Shown here one piece after another: positions 34,389 to 45,400 of a DNA stretch of 64,000 nucleotides. The position numbers and the translations under genes are program-made. Each line of letters starts with the position of its first letter. Position 1 is the first letter of the stretch. A model generated the notes under the pieces. It was not told where the DNA came from and did not search any database. It saw only the letters and a program-made list of their open reading frames with translations. The stretch lies in the NCBI GenBank assembly GCA_024364735.1, contig JAGFNQ010000948.1:145690-209689 (forward strand), written 5' to 3'. Source of the stretch: Boesenbergia rotunda (taxonomy: Eukaryota > Streptophyta > Magnoliopsida > Zingiberales > Zingiberaceae).

Positions 34389-35059
34389 GGGAGTGTTTGA
34401 GAGAACTTTTGCTTCTTGAAAAGTGATTCTTATAGAGATTATCTCGAAGTCAGTGAGAAGCTAAAGCATGAAGTGTTTGGAAATAAAAGCTAAAAGCTGA
34501 TACAAGGTAAAGTTTGAGTGTTTGGTGAATAATTGCTTCCAAGCTTAAATTTTAGTTAAATGACAACAATATTCTTAAACTATATAATTTTTTTTATATA
34601 TCTAAATATAATTTTGATACACCATCAATAATGTTTTATATATTTATTATTATATTTTGAATATTATATAAAATTAATTTTTTTTTAATAATATATATGT
34701 TTAAAGAATATATAATTAATAAAAATAAAAATATAAAAAAATGATAAATTTATATAAATTTATAAAAATTTATAAAAAAAATTATGAATATATAAATTAT
34801 ATGAATATATAAAATTTTATTTAAAACTACGGTGGCAATTATGTAAAATAATAAATTATTAAGGGTGTAAATGTCTACTTTTAATTCTAGACCATAAGCA
34901 AAAAAGTAGAAGCAGAAAAAAGTATCAAATTCTTGCTTCCAGCTTTTGGCTAAAAGTTATAGAAGTTAAAGCAAAATCTGGTATTCACAAACACTCAAAA
35001 GTGCTTCTATGTAGCTAGAATCTAAAAAGTAGCTAGCAGAAGCTCTCCCAAACATTCCC
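34389..35059. mobile_element. TIR element (671 bp MITE), TWA target duplication
   Basis: Left end GGGAGTGTTTGAGAGAACTT; right end reversed GGGAATGTTTGGGAGAGCTT. The target duplication is TAA at 34386-34388 and 35060-35062. The ~25-bp inverted ends differ by transitions only. The interior is AT-rich with no ORF. Tourist/PIF-Harbinger-like by its target duplication. Confidence 0.85.
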
Positions 35060-35756
35060 TAAATAAAGTTGCTCTCCTTCCCCTAATACATTATTGTGAA
35101 AGTGTAAGTTTTCACGAAATTCAATAGACTGATGATTAGTACGTGAGTGTTGACAGCAGAAGTATGGGGGTCAAAACTTGGCAAAATTAATGTTCCCGCC
35201 CTCTCCACGTACTAGCCATAACATCCGAACTAATAGCTCCTGTTATTTACCTCCTCCGTATTGATTTTGGGACGGATTGGCGAGAAATGTTGAGGACAAA
35301 TGAATCGCCTTTATTCCATCACAATAAATTGTCAATACTATTGTGAAAAAAAAATTAATTATAGAAATTTTGATTTAGTTATTTTTTTTAAAAAAATTAA
35401 TTTTAATTTTAATAAATCATTTAATTGAACACTGTTAATGATTGTTATATCATAACTGATGTACCTAAATCAAACATAACTCCACTAATAAATCTGTCAA
35501 ATTCGATGATTCAATATCAATCACTAGTGATGACATCATCAATTGACTAATGATATTTTTAATTGATTGATAAAAAAATTGATTAATTAGTCAGTTATCA
35601 AATTAATTAATTTTTTATTGATTAAATTTGTTTAATTTTGTTGATAAAATTTAGTCGGTTTGATACCCTTAATTTTCTAGTTAACAAAAAAATAAAAGAC
35701 GAAAGAGAGACATTTTAATAATACTTATAAAAATATAAGAGTTAAAATTATATAGA
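35060..35756. other. AT-rich intergenic DNA, no gene seen
   Basis: No ORF of note. Contains repeated 'attgattaatt'-type words at 35500-35660. Confidence 0.4.
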
Positions 35757-36535
35757 TGGTGATGGGGTTGAGCCCCCGTAACTGACAAGTGGAGTGAAGA
35801 AATTATATGGCAAGATATATTGAGTCTGAATGACTCTTTCTCCGGAACTCCCGAGACTCTCTCGGGGAGGGGATCCCCCGAGATCCCCTCGGGGTAGATA
35901 TACCCTGGATATCAAGTCGGAAGGTGCACTCCCAAGATCACCTCGAGAGGTTAGGTCTCCGAAACCACCTTATCACCTCGGGAGGTTAGGTCTCCGAAAC
36001 CACCTCGGAAAGGCAAAATGCTCGGGACTCCCCGGCCAGAAAACTTCGAAATCACCTTTGGGAAGCGGAGCTCAAGAAGCATTCGGCCTCAAGTAACGAT
36101 ACTCCTTTTCTTCGGATCAGAGGATAATCATCACCAATTATTACGGGATAATTATAACCTATAATTATCGCAACGGTCCGAACTTTATGACTGCGTGGCC
36201 CGTTGCTAAGGTGATCCCGTAACCGACAATTAGGGGGACGTGACGAAGATCGTGGAGACGCGTGGGACGTCCACCTCAGGTATAAAAGGTACTCCAACCC
36301 CTCCGATAAAGGGGTTACGCTCTCTCTAGTTCACGCATACTCTGTGCCTTCTCTTCATCTCCTAGATCGAGATACTGACTTGAACGTCGGAGTGGGCTTC
36401 GCCGAATAATCTCCGGCGTGTTCCCCTAACGCTCTTGTCAATCTCGCAGGGTGTGAGTTCTTCCTCTAGTGACAGCGTCTGCGTGGGCTGAACCCTGGTG
36501 ACTGGCCGTCGACGTCGATTTCTTCCGGAATATAT
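35757..36535 (+). mobile_element. LTR-like remnant, Tat/Athila-type (plus strand)
   Basis: Contains a TATA box (tataaaagg, 36281-36289) and about 90 bp later the motif ACTGACTTGAACGTCGGAG (36374-36392), shared with the minus-strand block at 27690-28830. Upstream is a 33-bp tandem repeat around gttaggtctccgaaaccacc (two copies, 35951-36008). No internal domains are beside it, so it may be a solo LTR. The ends and target duplication are not resolved. Confidence 0.5.
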
Positions 36536-36799
36536 GGTAAGGTAATATAATTAAGTTTGTAATTGAATTCAAAGTATAATTCAGATTAGATTTATAATTT
36601 AGAATAAATAAGATTTATAATTTAGATTACAAAATTTTAGTAACTTAATTTAGATTATTGTAATTTTAAAATTTTACTAAATAAAATAATTATTCTTATA
36701 ATATAATTTTAATTATATTAAGAGGCTGTTATCTCTTACGAGCAAAGAGTAAAATGATTTATTATTTATGTTTTTAAAATAATTCTTAAGCAGGCCGCA

Positions 36800-36884
36800 A
36801 GCCCAGGAGTAAGCCCAGTTAATCGTGGCATCGGCGACAGGCTTAAAAACCCGAGCCAGGAACAAGGAGCCGAATTAGGGTTTA
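36800..36884 (+). promoter_or_regulatory. Two site II motifs and a telo-box in the SNU13 promoter
   Basis: TGGGCT occurs twice on the minus strand (36800-36805 and 36812-36817), and a telo-box (ttagggttt, reverse AAACCCTAA) lies at 36875-36883, all within 190 bp of the start codon. This pair of elements is a known signature of plant promoters for ribosomal and ribosome-biogenesis genes, which suits an snoRNP protein. Confidence 0.75.
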
Positions 36885-36987
36885 AGTGTAGTGGAATTGC
36901 GCTGCTGCTTGCTGCGGCGGAGGCGGCTTCGTCTGCTTTCGTTTCTAGTTCATCATCCGAGATCCAGGAGTCTCCTCGCTTGGAATC

Positions 36988-38815
36988 ATGGTAAGCATAT
37001 TTTTGTAATTCTTCCCTTAGAAGCTATGTCTTTCGTTGTTTGATCGGTTTGGTTTGAACTTGCTTCTCTTGAATGTGACCAGAGCATCGAGGCCGTGAAT
37101 CCCAAGGCATACCCCTTGGCCGATGCGCAGTTAACCATCACCATCCTCGATCTCATCCAACAGGCCGCCAACTACAAGCAACTCAAGAAAGGAGCAAATG
37201 AAGGTCTTTATTTTCATCGATTTTCTGTTAAAATCCCTCCTTTTTTCTTGCTTCCTTGTTCTAGTACCTGTGTCGTTGCTCTTGGGTGCACGGGACGACG
37301 TGAGTTTTACTCTGGGGTTTGTTGTTCCAGCCACTAAGACGCTGAACAGGGGGATATCAGAGTTTGTGGTGATGGCAGCAGACACAGAGCCACTCGAGAT
37401 TCTCCTCCATCTCCCTTTGCTCGCCGAGGACAAGGTGGTCCTTCTCAGTTGAATACATTGTGCCATTACTAGTTTATTGCCTTGCTTCACACTGTGATTA
37501 GTAATATCGAGGCCTAATTATTAATTATCTGTCCATTTGGAAATTTGAAGTAAGATCATCTGACGATATTAGCTTCAGTTTTAGGACCCGATATACTATT
37601 TTGGTGAAATTGTACACCTATGGATGAATGAATAAGGTTAAGGCATTTGATTTGAAGTGTATATGAATTTGCTTGACTTGTAGAGATTCATTGTAGGTTT
37701 TGAGAGGCTGCATTTTCCAAAGATAATTCTGTCTGGATTTATTATGATTATGATGTTGAAATTCAGACCTTGAAAATTATGAATTAGTGAAAATATCCTA
37801 CTGAAGGTTATTTAACATTGGTGTGTCATGACCTGGAATTTTTTGGAACATATTTTTATCTAGGTGGTATTGCATGATGATTCGTGATAAATGATTAAGT
37901 TAATTATGAAGACTAGCTATTTTATATGAGTTATTTACTGTCTTTGATTTAATAAATTTTTTATTTTTTAGCTTTAGCTTAACGTAATTAAGTTAGAGTC
38001 TATCTATTGTCTTTTTAATTTTTGAGTTTGCAGCAATATTGATCTACAACTATGTAGAGTAGCCATTGAGATAAGTGCAATGTGTTTCTGATTTATTTAG
38101 TAGATCACAGAAGATTCTGATCTTTGTATTTGTGTTTTTATGAGATTTTTTGTATAATGGCTACGTTTGAGTTGTCTTATTGAGTATTTTGTGAGTACAC
38201 AATTTGAATGGGTTAATTTATTCCTCTGTCAATGCATTATAATGTTTTTGGATAATTTCTTATACTCAGTTTAGAAATACTATTGAGATGAGAGTAATAT
38301 CAGGAGAGTACTAAAGAATAACTCTTAACTGAGAACTGGAGATTAGTTGAATTATCCAGAAATTAAACCAGTAGTACATTATCTCATTTCTGTCGATACA
38401 TGTTCCATTGGTTTTTATTTGTTGTCTCTGTGTTTATTCGTTTGGCTGAGTTAGTATGCTTTAATTCGTTCTGACAATTTTTGTTTATGAATCTTCTATA
38501 TAGCAGATTAATCGTTCATTTTTTCTGATACCAGAATGTGCCATATGTCTTTGTTCCTTCCAAACAAGCTCTTGGGCGAGCTTGTGGAGTCACAAGACCT
38601 GTGATTGCTTGTTCTGTGACTAGCAATGAAGGTAGCCAGTTGAAATCCCAAATCCAACAGCTCAAGGTGGTTTTTTAATCTCCTTTTCAAGTTCAATTGT
38701 CAATTGAAATTGAAATTTCTTGATATTTAATCAGACTAATCTATCCTCAGACTCATACTAATCTATTCTCGATCTGATGTAACTGCAGGATGCAATTGAA
38801 AAGCTTCTCATCTAG
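36988..38815 (+). CDS. SNU13: SNU13/NHP2L1, 15.5K L7Ae-family RNP protein
   Basis: Kink-turn RNA-binding protein of the L7Ae family. It is known to bind U4 snRNA in the tri-snRNP and box C/D snoRNAs in the nucleolus. Five exons: 36988-36990 (the ATG alone), 37083-37203, 37331-37434, 38535-38666 and 38789-38815; all introns are GT-AG. Together they give 128 residues, the exact size of the human protein. Visible: AYPLADAQLTITILDLIQQA at the start, KGANE-A-TKTLNRG (the RNA-contact loop, split by intron 2), EFVVMAADTEPLEILLHLP, LAEDK-NVPYVFV (split by intron 3), and LGRACGVTRPVIA. The open first intron right after the ATG is noteworthy. It is transcribed toward FANCL, whose stop is 529 bp downstream on the other strand. 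Confidence 0.97.
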
Positions 38816-39343
38816 ATAATGAGGTTTCAGCATGATGAGCTTCCTAAAGAATGTTTCAGGAGGCTTGGACTGATGAATCTTGTCATGTTTCCTAGAGTCT
38901 TGAGTTGTGTGTTTTGCTGGAAGATATTAATTAACCTCTGCTGTAGTCTTAAAAACTACTATGGTTATTGTTTCCTCTACCATGCAATTATTGTAACTTG
39001 AGCTAAATTGGAGGGTGAATTCAGTTTTAAGAGTCTCAGTCTTGCCCTGTTGTTGAGCAGCTGATACAGCATCATCATCACTCCAAAAGCCACATTAGTT
39101 CTCCATAAAGCTTTCTTAAATTTGTGTGAGGGTATGAACAAAAATGGTTGGTTAAATCATCTAAGCATTTGATGATGCATGAGATAAAGATTAAATCAAA
39201 CACTATATATAGCAGCAAAATATTGTTGAGAAAAGCATTCAGAACATGGATTCTTTCTTTACTGCAAAATTGCATAGATATATCAATAAGTTTGTATCAA
39301 GTCTATAACTTTATCATGGGTTAGCCATACCCCTGTTTGAGTG

Positions 39344-42300
39344 TCAGTTAACTTTCACTGCAACTGGTTCAGAACAATACGGGCAGTCTCCAAATAGAAC
39401 ATCGAATGACCTGAAACAAAAAGGAAGCATTCCACACATTGAAGAACAGAAGACTAGAACTTTTTTTTGGCAGAAATGTACAAAGGCACATACTGTCTTG
39501 TAGTGGTGATGGAATGGAGCCAATCTCTGAGGCATATACTGTGAAAGGCTTTTCTGCAACTGGGATTGTCACAGGTATAATCTGGAGCACTTCCACTGTC
39601 AGCTCCAAGCTCATCGTCTATGGGCAAATATTGAGCGTAGCAAATTCCACAGTCAGTTTGATCTTCATCCTTGTGAAGAACAGGAGGGCCAGGCAATTGC
39701 CTTTCCAAAAGAGTTGCCAGATTATCATGGAATGGTTTGTCACTTGACCTGTGGATCATCCAACATGTTAAATGATGCAAAAATAAGTTTGGGATGATCA
39801 GAGATGAGCATACATTTTATCTGAAGGAATCAAAATGTGTTGATATATAATCGAATGTGTCAAAGACTAATGCTTAAAAATTTGATTTCTTATATGATTT
39901 TGGTTCTAATTTCTACATTAAAATTAATTAAAGATGATATCAAAGCAGCACATAATTCATATAGATGTAGTTTATCATAGGAACGGATCTATCCAAAGCA
40001 GTAGTTTCATTTTGACTGTTGTAATTTCAAGGCTATCAATTTGGCTGCTTTGTTTTTTTCTTTTAAAAAAAAAGTCACTCCTTATAGTTGCCAAAACTTT
40101 CAATATTTCAATTCACTCCAAAAGAGATTACTATTTCTGATGTAGAATAAAACATGCTACGCTCTTGAGGGAAAGGCACTTTCATTATCTTATTGTATTT
40201 ATACAAAAATTAAAATAAATAAATCAATCAAAACTTAGTTAACTCTAAAGAAGAATCTATTGAAGAAATAATAACAACTATTAGTACAAACATTACTTTA
40301 CACCGTTATTGGCTTAAAGATATAGAAAGCATTTCAAGTATTCATTTGTTTTACTACTGACAGTATAGCATATGGTTGGCCAATCTTTTTGAGAGACATG
40401 TGATCAAAAAATATTTTCATTATTTCTGATTAGTGTCTGTTTGGAATGTATTGAAACATTTTGGCAAAATGAAGACAGGGCATTCAAACATCTTGAAACT
40501 CTTGGGATCTAAATGAAGTAACCATTGTCCAAATTGTGCACAGAGGATCTGTTTGAATGAGATGCACTTTTTCCTGTCTATTGGGTGGAGAATCATTTGA
40601 ACCAAGGCAATGAAGTCGATTGAACAAACTAAAAATAGAATTGTAATAAATGTCAAGTGAAGCCTTGGTTGTTAGGCGTACTACCAAAGGGGAAATTGTG
40701 AGTCTCAGGTTGGTGCAATGAGCAGACTCCTGTTCATGGAGAGTAATGGAAATGATCATCGGCAATCATCAACCAGCAGAATCTTAGTGAGAAGAGTTCA
40801 GTTACTAATTTGCTACATCAGATTTCCCTCCCTGACTTCCTCATCCAGTTGCTATCTTACAATTAGATTCTATACATGACAAGGTAAAAGCTGAATTATA
40901 TGTACAATAAGTGCTAAAGTAAATGAATTGCCAAGAAATAATACACTAGTTCTATCATTTTTTTACTTTTAAAATAATTGAGTGATATGAATTTATGATT
41001 ACTTTGCTTCACCATCTTCTTAATATCTTGTGTACCATTGTTAAGTATATATTTACACTAAACTTGCAAACAATATTTAGTTGCTATAGAAGGTAAATAA
41101 ATTGCAAAAAAAAAAAGAAGTTTACCATTTCTTAGCATTCTTCTTCCAGTTCGTCCTCATAGAATCTATAGCTAAGTCTGGACCAAAAAATCGGCACCTG
41201 TAGAGTAGACACTTGAGAACTAAACAAACGTAAAATAAAACAACTAGTGTTTTTAAACTTACTCTGGTAAATAGTTTGGTCTTAAAGGACAGATATGTAG
41301 TAGAAGATAGCAGTCGTTGCCTAGAAAGAAGTACCCAGGATCAATTCAATTGTGCTACTTCCAGCAGAAGTAATATGGTTCCTTAAAAGTCTTACCAAGT
41401 TCAATCTGACGGCAGGATGTGGCAAGAGATGATTCCTCTGGGTTAACAATACGAAGGGTTGTATCTATGCAATCAATGGTCGACCAAAATTCCTGCAAAT
41501 TCTGCAAGTGCTGAACAATAGCAAAATGATAATTTTATTGTTTATTACATGAAGGCATATACATTTGTGAAAAATAGAAGATTGTAGAACATGCAGGCAC
41601 CTCATTGAATTGTTGCACAACATTAATCAATCTTGAATTTTTGGACCACACCACCTCATAGGTGCAAGGTATATCCTGAACGGAAATATGAATTGCTTGA
41701 CACATTAATTCAAGTTCAGAAGGATTTTGTGTTTAAAAGATATTATAGCATTTCACAAGGCTTTGTAGAAGGGGTTTAGAGTGAAAACTAATTCTTCAAG
41801 TAAAAATGTTGTCATATGAATAAGATAAGAAGGTATGTTTCAATTAGGATAAGTAATACATATTGAGGCAGTGTAATGGATTCAAGCAGCCATATAATAA
41901 AAAATAGAACTGATCTATTCAATTATGCAGAAGTAATTTTCTTTCCTACTTGAGCATAACTATGTTTATTTATTATTTCTCACCATTGTAATTACTTGCT
42001 GCATGAACTCATCCCTGAAATCAAATAGTAGTATACATCACCAGAGTCACAAGAAGAATTTTGCTAAAACAAAATAACAAAAGAGGTGAGAGAATGAAAA
42101 TCCTCAATAAACCAATTGCTCATATTAACATAATGAACAAAAAAAAATAGTTTAGATTATGAACTGGTTGATTAAAAGAAAACAGGATGTCCACTTACAA
42201 AATAGTTAGGTATGAGGGCACACCAACCTATATGCATCCAAAAAGTCATTATCTGTTTTGTGTGAAGCATAACAAAATCTAGAAAAGCATAACAAGAACA

Positions 42301-44173
42301 ATACCATGAATTTATTATCTACTATTGAATTTGTCAGTGTTTTAACATGAAACACCCTCTTAACATAACTTCATTCTTTGTATTATCTACAAGGTTACGC
42401 CTAAGTACCCATCAACAATAATACTTTATTATTTATTTTATCTAACCTAAAAACCTTATATATCTATTTCAACAATCTCTTCCTTACTATATAACTATCT
42501 AATTAATTAAAAAAAATTATCATTAACCTTTTTCGTAGTATTTTTTTTCTATTTATAGTTAAATATGATTTTGTTATAGTATAGTCATCTTCGATGATTT
42601 AAAATGCCAATGCAAACTTCACAAAGCATGCTAAATCTCTAAGAATATATTAGTCAACAGTAAACTGAAAAAAAAATACAAAAAAAAAAAAAAAAAAGGA
42701 ACCAACCAACCGCATCAATTGTAGGGGAAGATTCAGGATAGTCTCGAGGTAATGATATCTCTAGTATATGTGCTCGACCCTTCTTATCACTAACAATAAA
42801 GGGAAAACCCACCAACGTGCATTAGTAGGGATTGAAGTTGCAGATAGAACTTATTTTTAAAAAGTAAAGCAACTCTCGAGTTGTATTTATTTCCAATGAA
42901 CAAAACAAAAGGAACAATCACAGGACTACCACCATTGACAGCTGACACCCAAATTCAAGCAAATGAAAATAAAATTCAGGAGGAAAAACACTGATAGAAG
43001 GTAATAATGAGAAAACAAATTAGTTAATAAAAATTAATAAATAGAAGAGACAGGAAGTTCATGTCAATTTTGCTGATCATCTGTTGTCTGACCTTACTAA
43101 AACAAACTTTACCTTCTGGGAGAGAAACTCCTCTCCTAATAATCTCCTCAACATGTGTACCTGATAATGAGGCAGATTTATTGGGAGCTTTGTGTGGACG
43201 GACATGTGTGTGTGAGTGTGTGAGCAAGAAAGAGAGAGCAAGGACAAACAAGTTTCCTTCAAAGGGAACAAATAGTTTTTGGATCCATATGCAAGTGAGA
43301 AATGATAGCTGAAGGAAATAACAGAATGTGAAAGCATGGAATGAAATACTGTGGCACGAGGAGTAAACTTCTAAATACTTACCATTTACATGTAAGGTGA
43401 CGTACCACTAACATTATTTTGCTAGACTAAGTACCTGAAGTTGAAGAAACAACTAATTTGTTGCAAGTTCTATGGGATACAAAATTGTAAGTGTCCTGTG
43501 ATTATGGAAAAGTATCAATAGCAATCATCAAGAGATATGGTAGGAATTGATTTAAAGAAAACGTCTCCTACGATATAACGAGTTTAATATACTTCTGTGT
43601 ATGTATTTGTGGTAACTGTGTTTACTTTGATAACAAGGTGTGTAAAAGTTCAGAACTTTCCTTACCTTTCTTGCATCATAACTACTTATTGCTCTGCCCA
43701 ATGCCTGAAGAAGCTTCTAAAATTAAAATAAAATAAAATAAACAACTGAATAAGCCCAATAACAACATGCTCGCTTTGAAAAACAAATACCAAATCCCCT
43801 ACATTCCTAGTCTTGTTCACTACAAGCACACCAAAAAGGTGGATTCCATCGAGCCCTTCAACCTTTTGAACTTACAGGATGCGGAATGTGACAGATGACA
43901 GGTCGTCCTCTGCTCTCACTAGACGTTCCCAGCCAACCTCTTCGATCTGGGCACAAAGAAAGGCGAGAAAAAAAAACACAATAAAAAACCTACGAAAGGA
44001 CCTCAAATCTTGCGATATTCAGTTTAGGCGTTTTCCCAAACAGTTTCTGCGCACTGCGTAAGAACAAAGCATACCTCTGCGTAGACAGCACGGTAGAAGG
44101 CGGGAGAAGGACGCGGCGACGTCCTTCTACTGCCACCGGGAGAGATGTCAGCACCCGAGATTGAAGTCGCCAT
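39344..44173 (-). CDS. FANCL: FANCL, E3 ubiquitin ligase of the Fanconi anaemia pathway
   Basis: Catalytic subunit that monoubiquitinates FANCD2 in interstrand cross-link repair; in plants it also affects crossover number. Nine exons: 44173-44075, 43946-43876, 42789-42711, 41675-41601, 41510-41396, 41320-41263, 41197-41126, 39748-39494 and 39410-39344. All have GT-AG introns and matching phases, giving 296 residues. Visible: the N-terminal ELF-like part (EEVGWERL), LDKKGRAHILEISLP with DYPE, VVWSKNSRL and LQEFWSTIDCID of the URD/DRWD region, then a C-terminal RING/PHD-like C4HC3 domain (CGICYAQYLP, CDNPSC, FHSICLRDWL, CPYC). The intron after exon 1 is short; those after exons 2, 3 and 7 exceed 0.9 kb. 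No key cysteine is missing. The start ATG 44173 is followed by a Ser/Pro-rich leader. Confidence 0.95.
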
Positions 44174-45400
44174 GAGAGAAACTTCACCCTGCGTCGAGTT
44201 TTCTATCTGGAGTTCGAAACCAATCGAACTGGTCGTGAAATAGAAAGGAAAATATCCAAAAAAAAGCCCCAAACTTTCTACTTTTTTGAATTATATATTA
44301 TTTCACTTGGGGCAACAGTATTCATTCGTGATCTCTCAAATTTATATTAAATTGATAATTCTAATATCAAATTTTTTAAAAGACTTTTATAGTCCAAAAA
44401 TTAGACATTTACTTTTTTTTTAGTCCCAAACTTTAAAAGTCATAATTTTAATATCATACAATGAGAGACGTCTCAAGTCTTTTTTAAAAAAAAATTATAA
44501 TTGAACAAAATAATCAATTGAGAAGGTAAATCCTAGAGATTTTTGGTTTTTAATTTTTTTAGCTTGAATACTATAACCCAATTGAGAAGGTGAATTGTAG
44601 ACTAAAATAAAAATAAAATGTTAACTTTGAGACTAATTTTTTTTTTAAAGTTTGATATCAAAATGTCAAAAACAAGCCAAGTTTGATATTCAAAATATAT
44701 TTTTCTCTATTTCACCTTCATTAAGAGATATAAATTGGAATTAAAACTCAGTAAGTTGGGAATTGAACTGCGACATCCTTCTGCTATACCATAATCCGAG
44801 GGCATAAGTTGTGATAAGTAAAGATATTTAATTGTTGATAAATTATATATTTGTGTGGTGTTATGAATTATGATTTTAATACAGTACTCTAAAGATTGAA
44901 GCTTATGAAATCATCAAAAATTTAGCTTGCCGCCCGCGCCTTGTTTCAAAATAAAGGACTCTTTGCGATGAATATAGATGGTGAATTGTGACAAGTGAGG
45001 TGCCAAAGTGCCGTCATGAATGGAACAGAGCCCTCCGACTCGGAGTCGCGACACTAATTTTCTCAGAAAGCAATAGTTTCGCAGCAATCAATAGCATACT
45101 AAAACACTTGACATATCAGTATTTTACGACTAAGAAATGTAGGAGTTTGAGGGTTGATTTCTAAGGATGATCAACTCCAGCCTTCCTATCATTGATGCTG
45201 CAAAAGATGATATCGTTCAGCCCAAACGGCTCTGCGTGTATCATCTCATAGAAGGAACTTTTTCGACTTTTAGCATGCCAAAACATAGAAAACAATTGTA
45301 CGTGTTTAAGGGAACACACAAAAGGGGGTAAATGGCTGGAAAAGAAATCAATACAGCCGTGAGATAATCACATTCGACGCGGCTACTTTCTCGGTGTTGA
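44174..45400. other. Intergenic DNA between FANCL and the DUF1336 gene
   Basis: AT-rich. Around 44750-44815 the minus strand has a B-box-like word (gttcaattccc), possibly a worn SINE. No gene recognised. Confidence 0.35.

Noticed and set aside
41998..42026. Possible FANCL exon on the minus strand (DEFMQQVITM)
   Set aside because: Splice-like edges only; it breaks the conserved order of the URD region.
42200..42235. Possible extra FANCL exon (minus strand VGVPSYLTIL with AG and GT at its edges)
   Set aside because: The exons before and after (42711 and 41675) already join in phase 0 and give the continuous conserved order PTIDA-DIPC. Adding this one would insert unrelated residues.
43671..43710. 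Possible FANCL exon on the minus strand (gcattgggcag...)
   Set aside because: In the phase left by exon 2 it gives a stop after a few codons; the exon at 42789-42711 fits the family.
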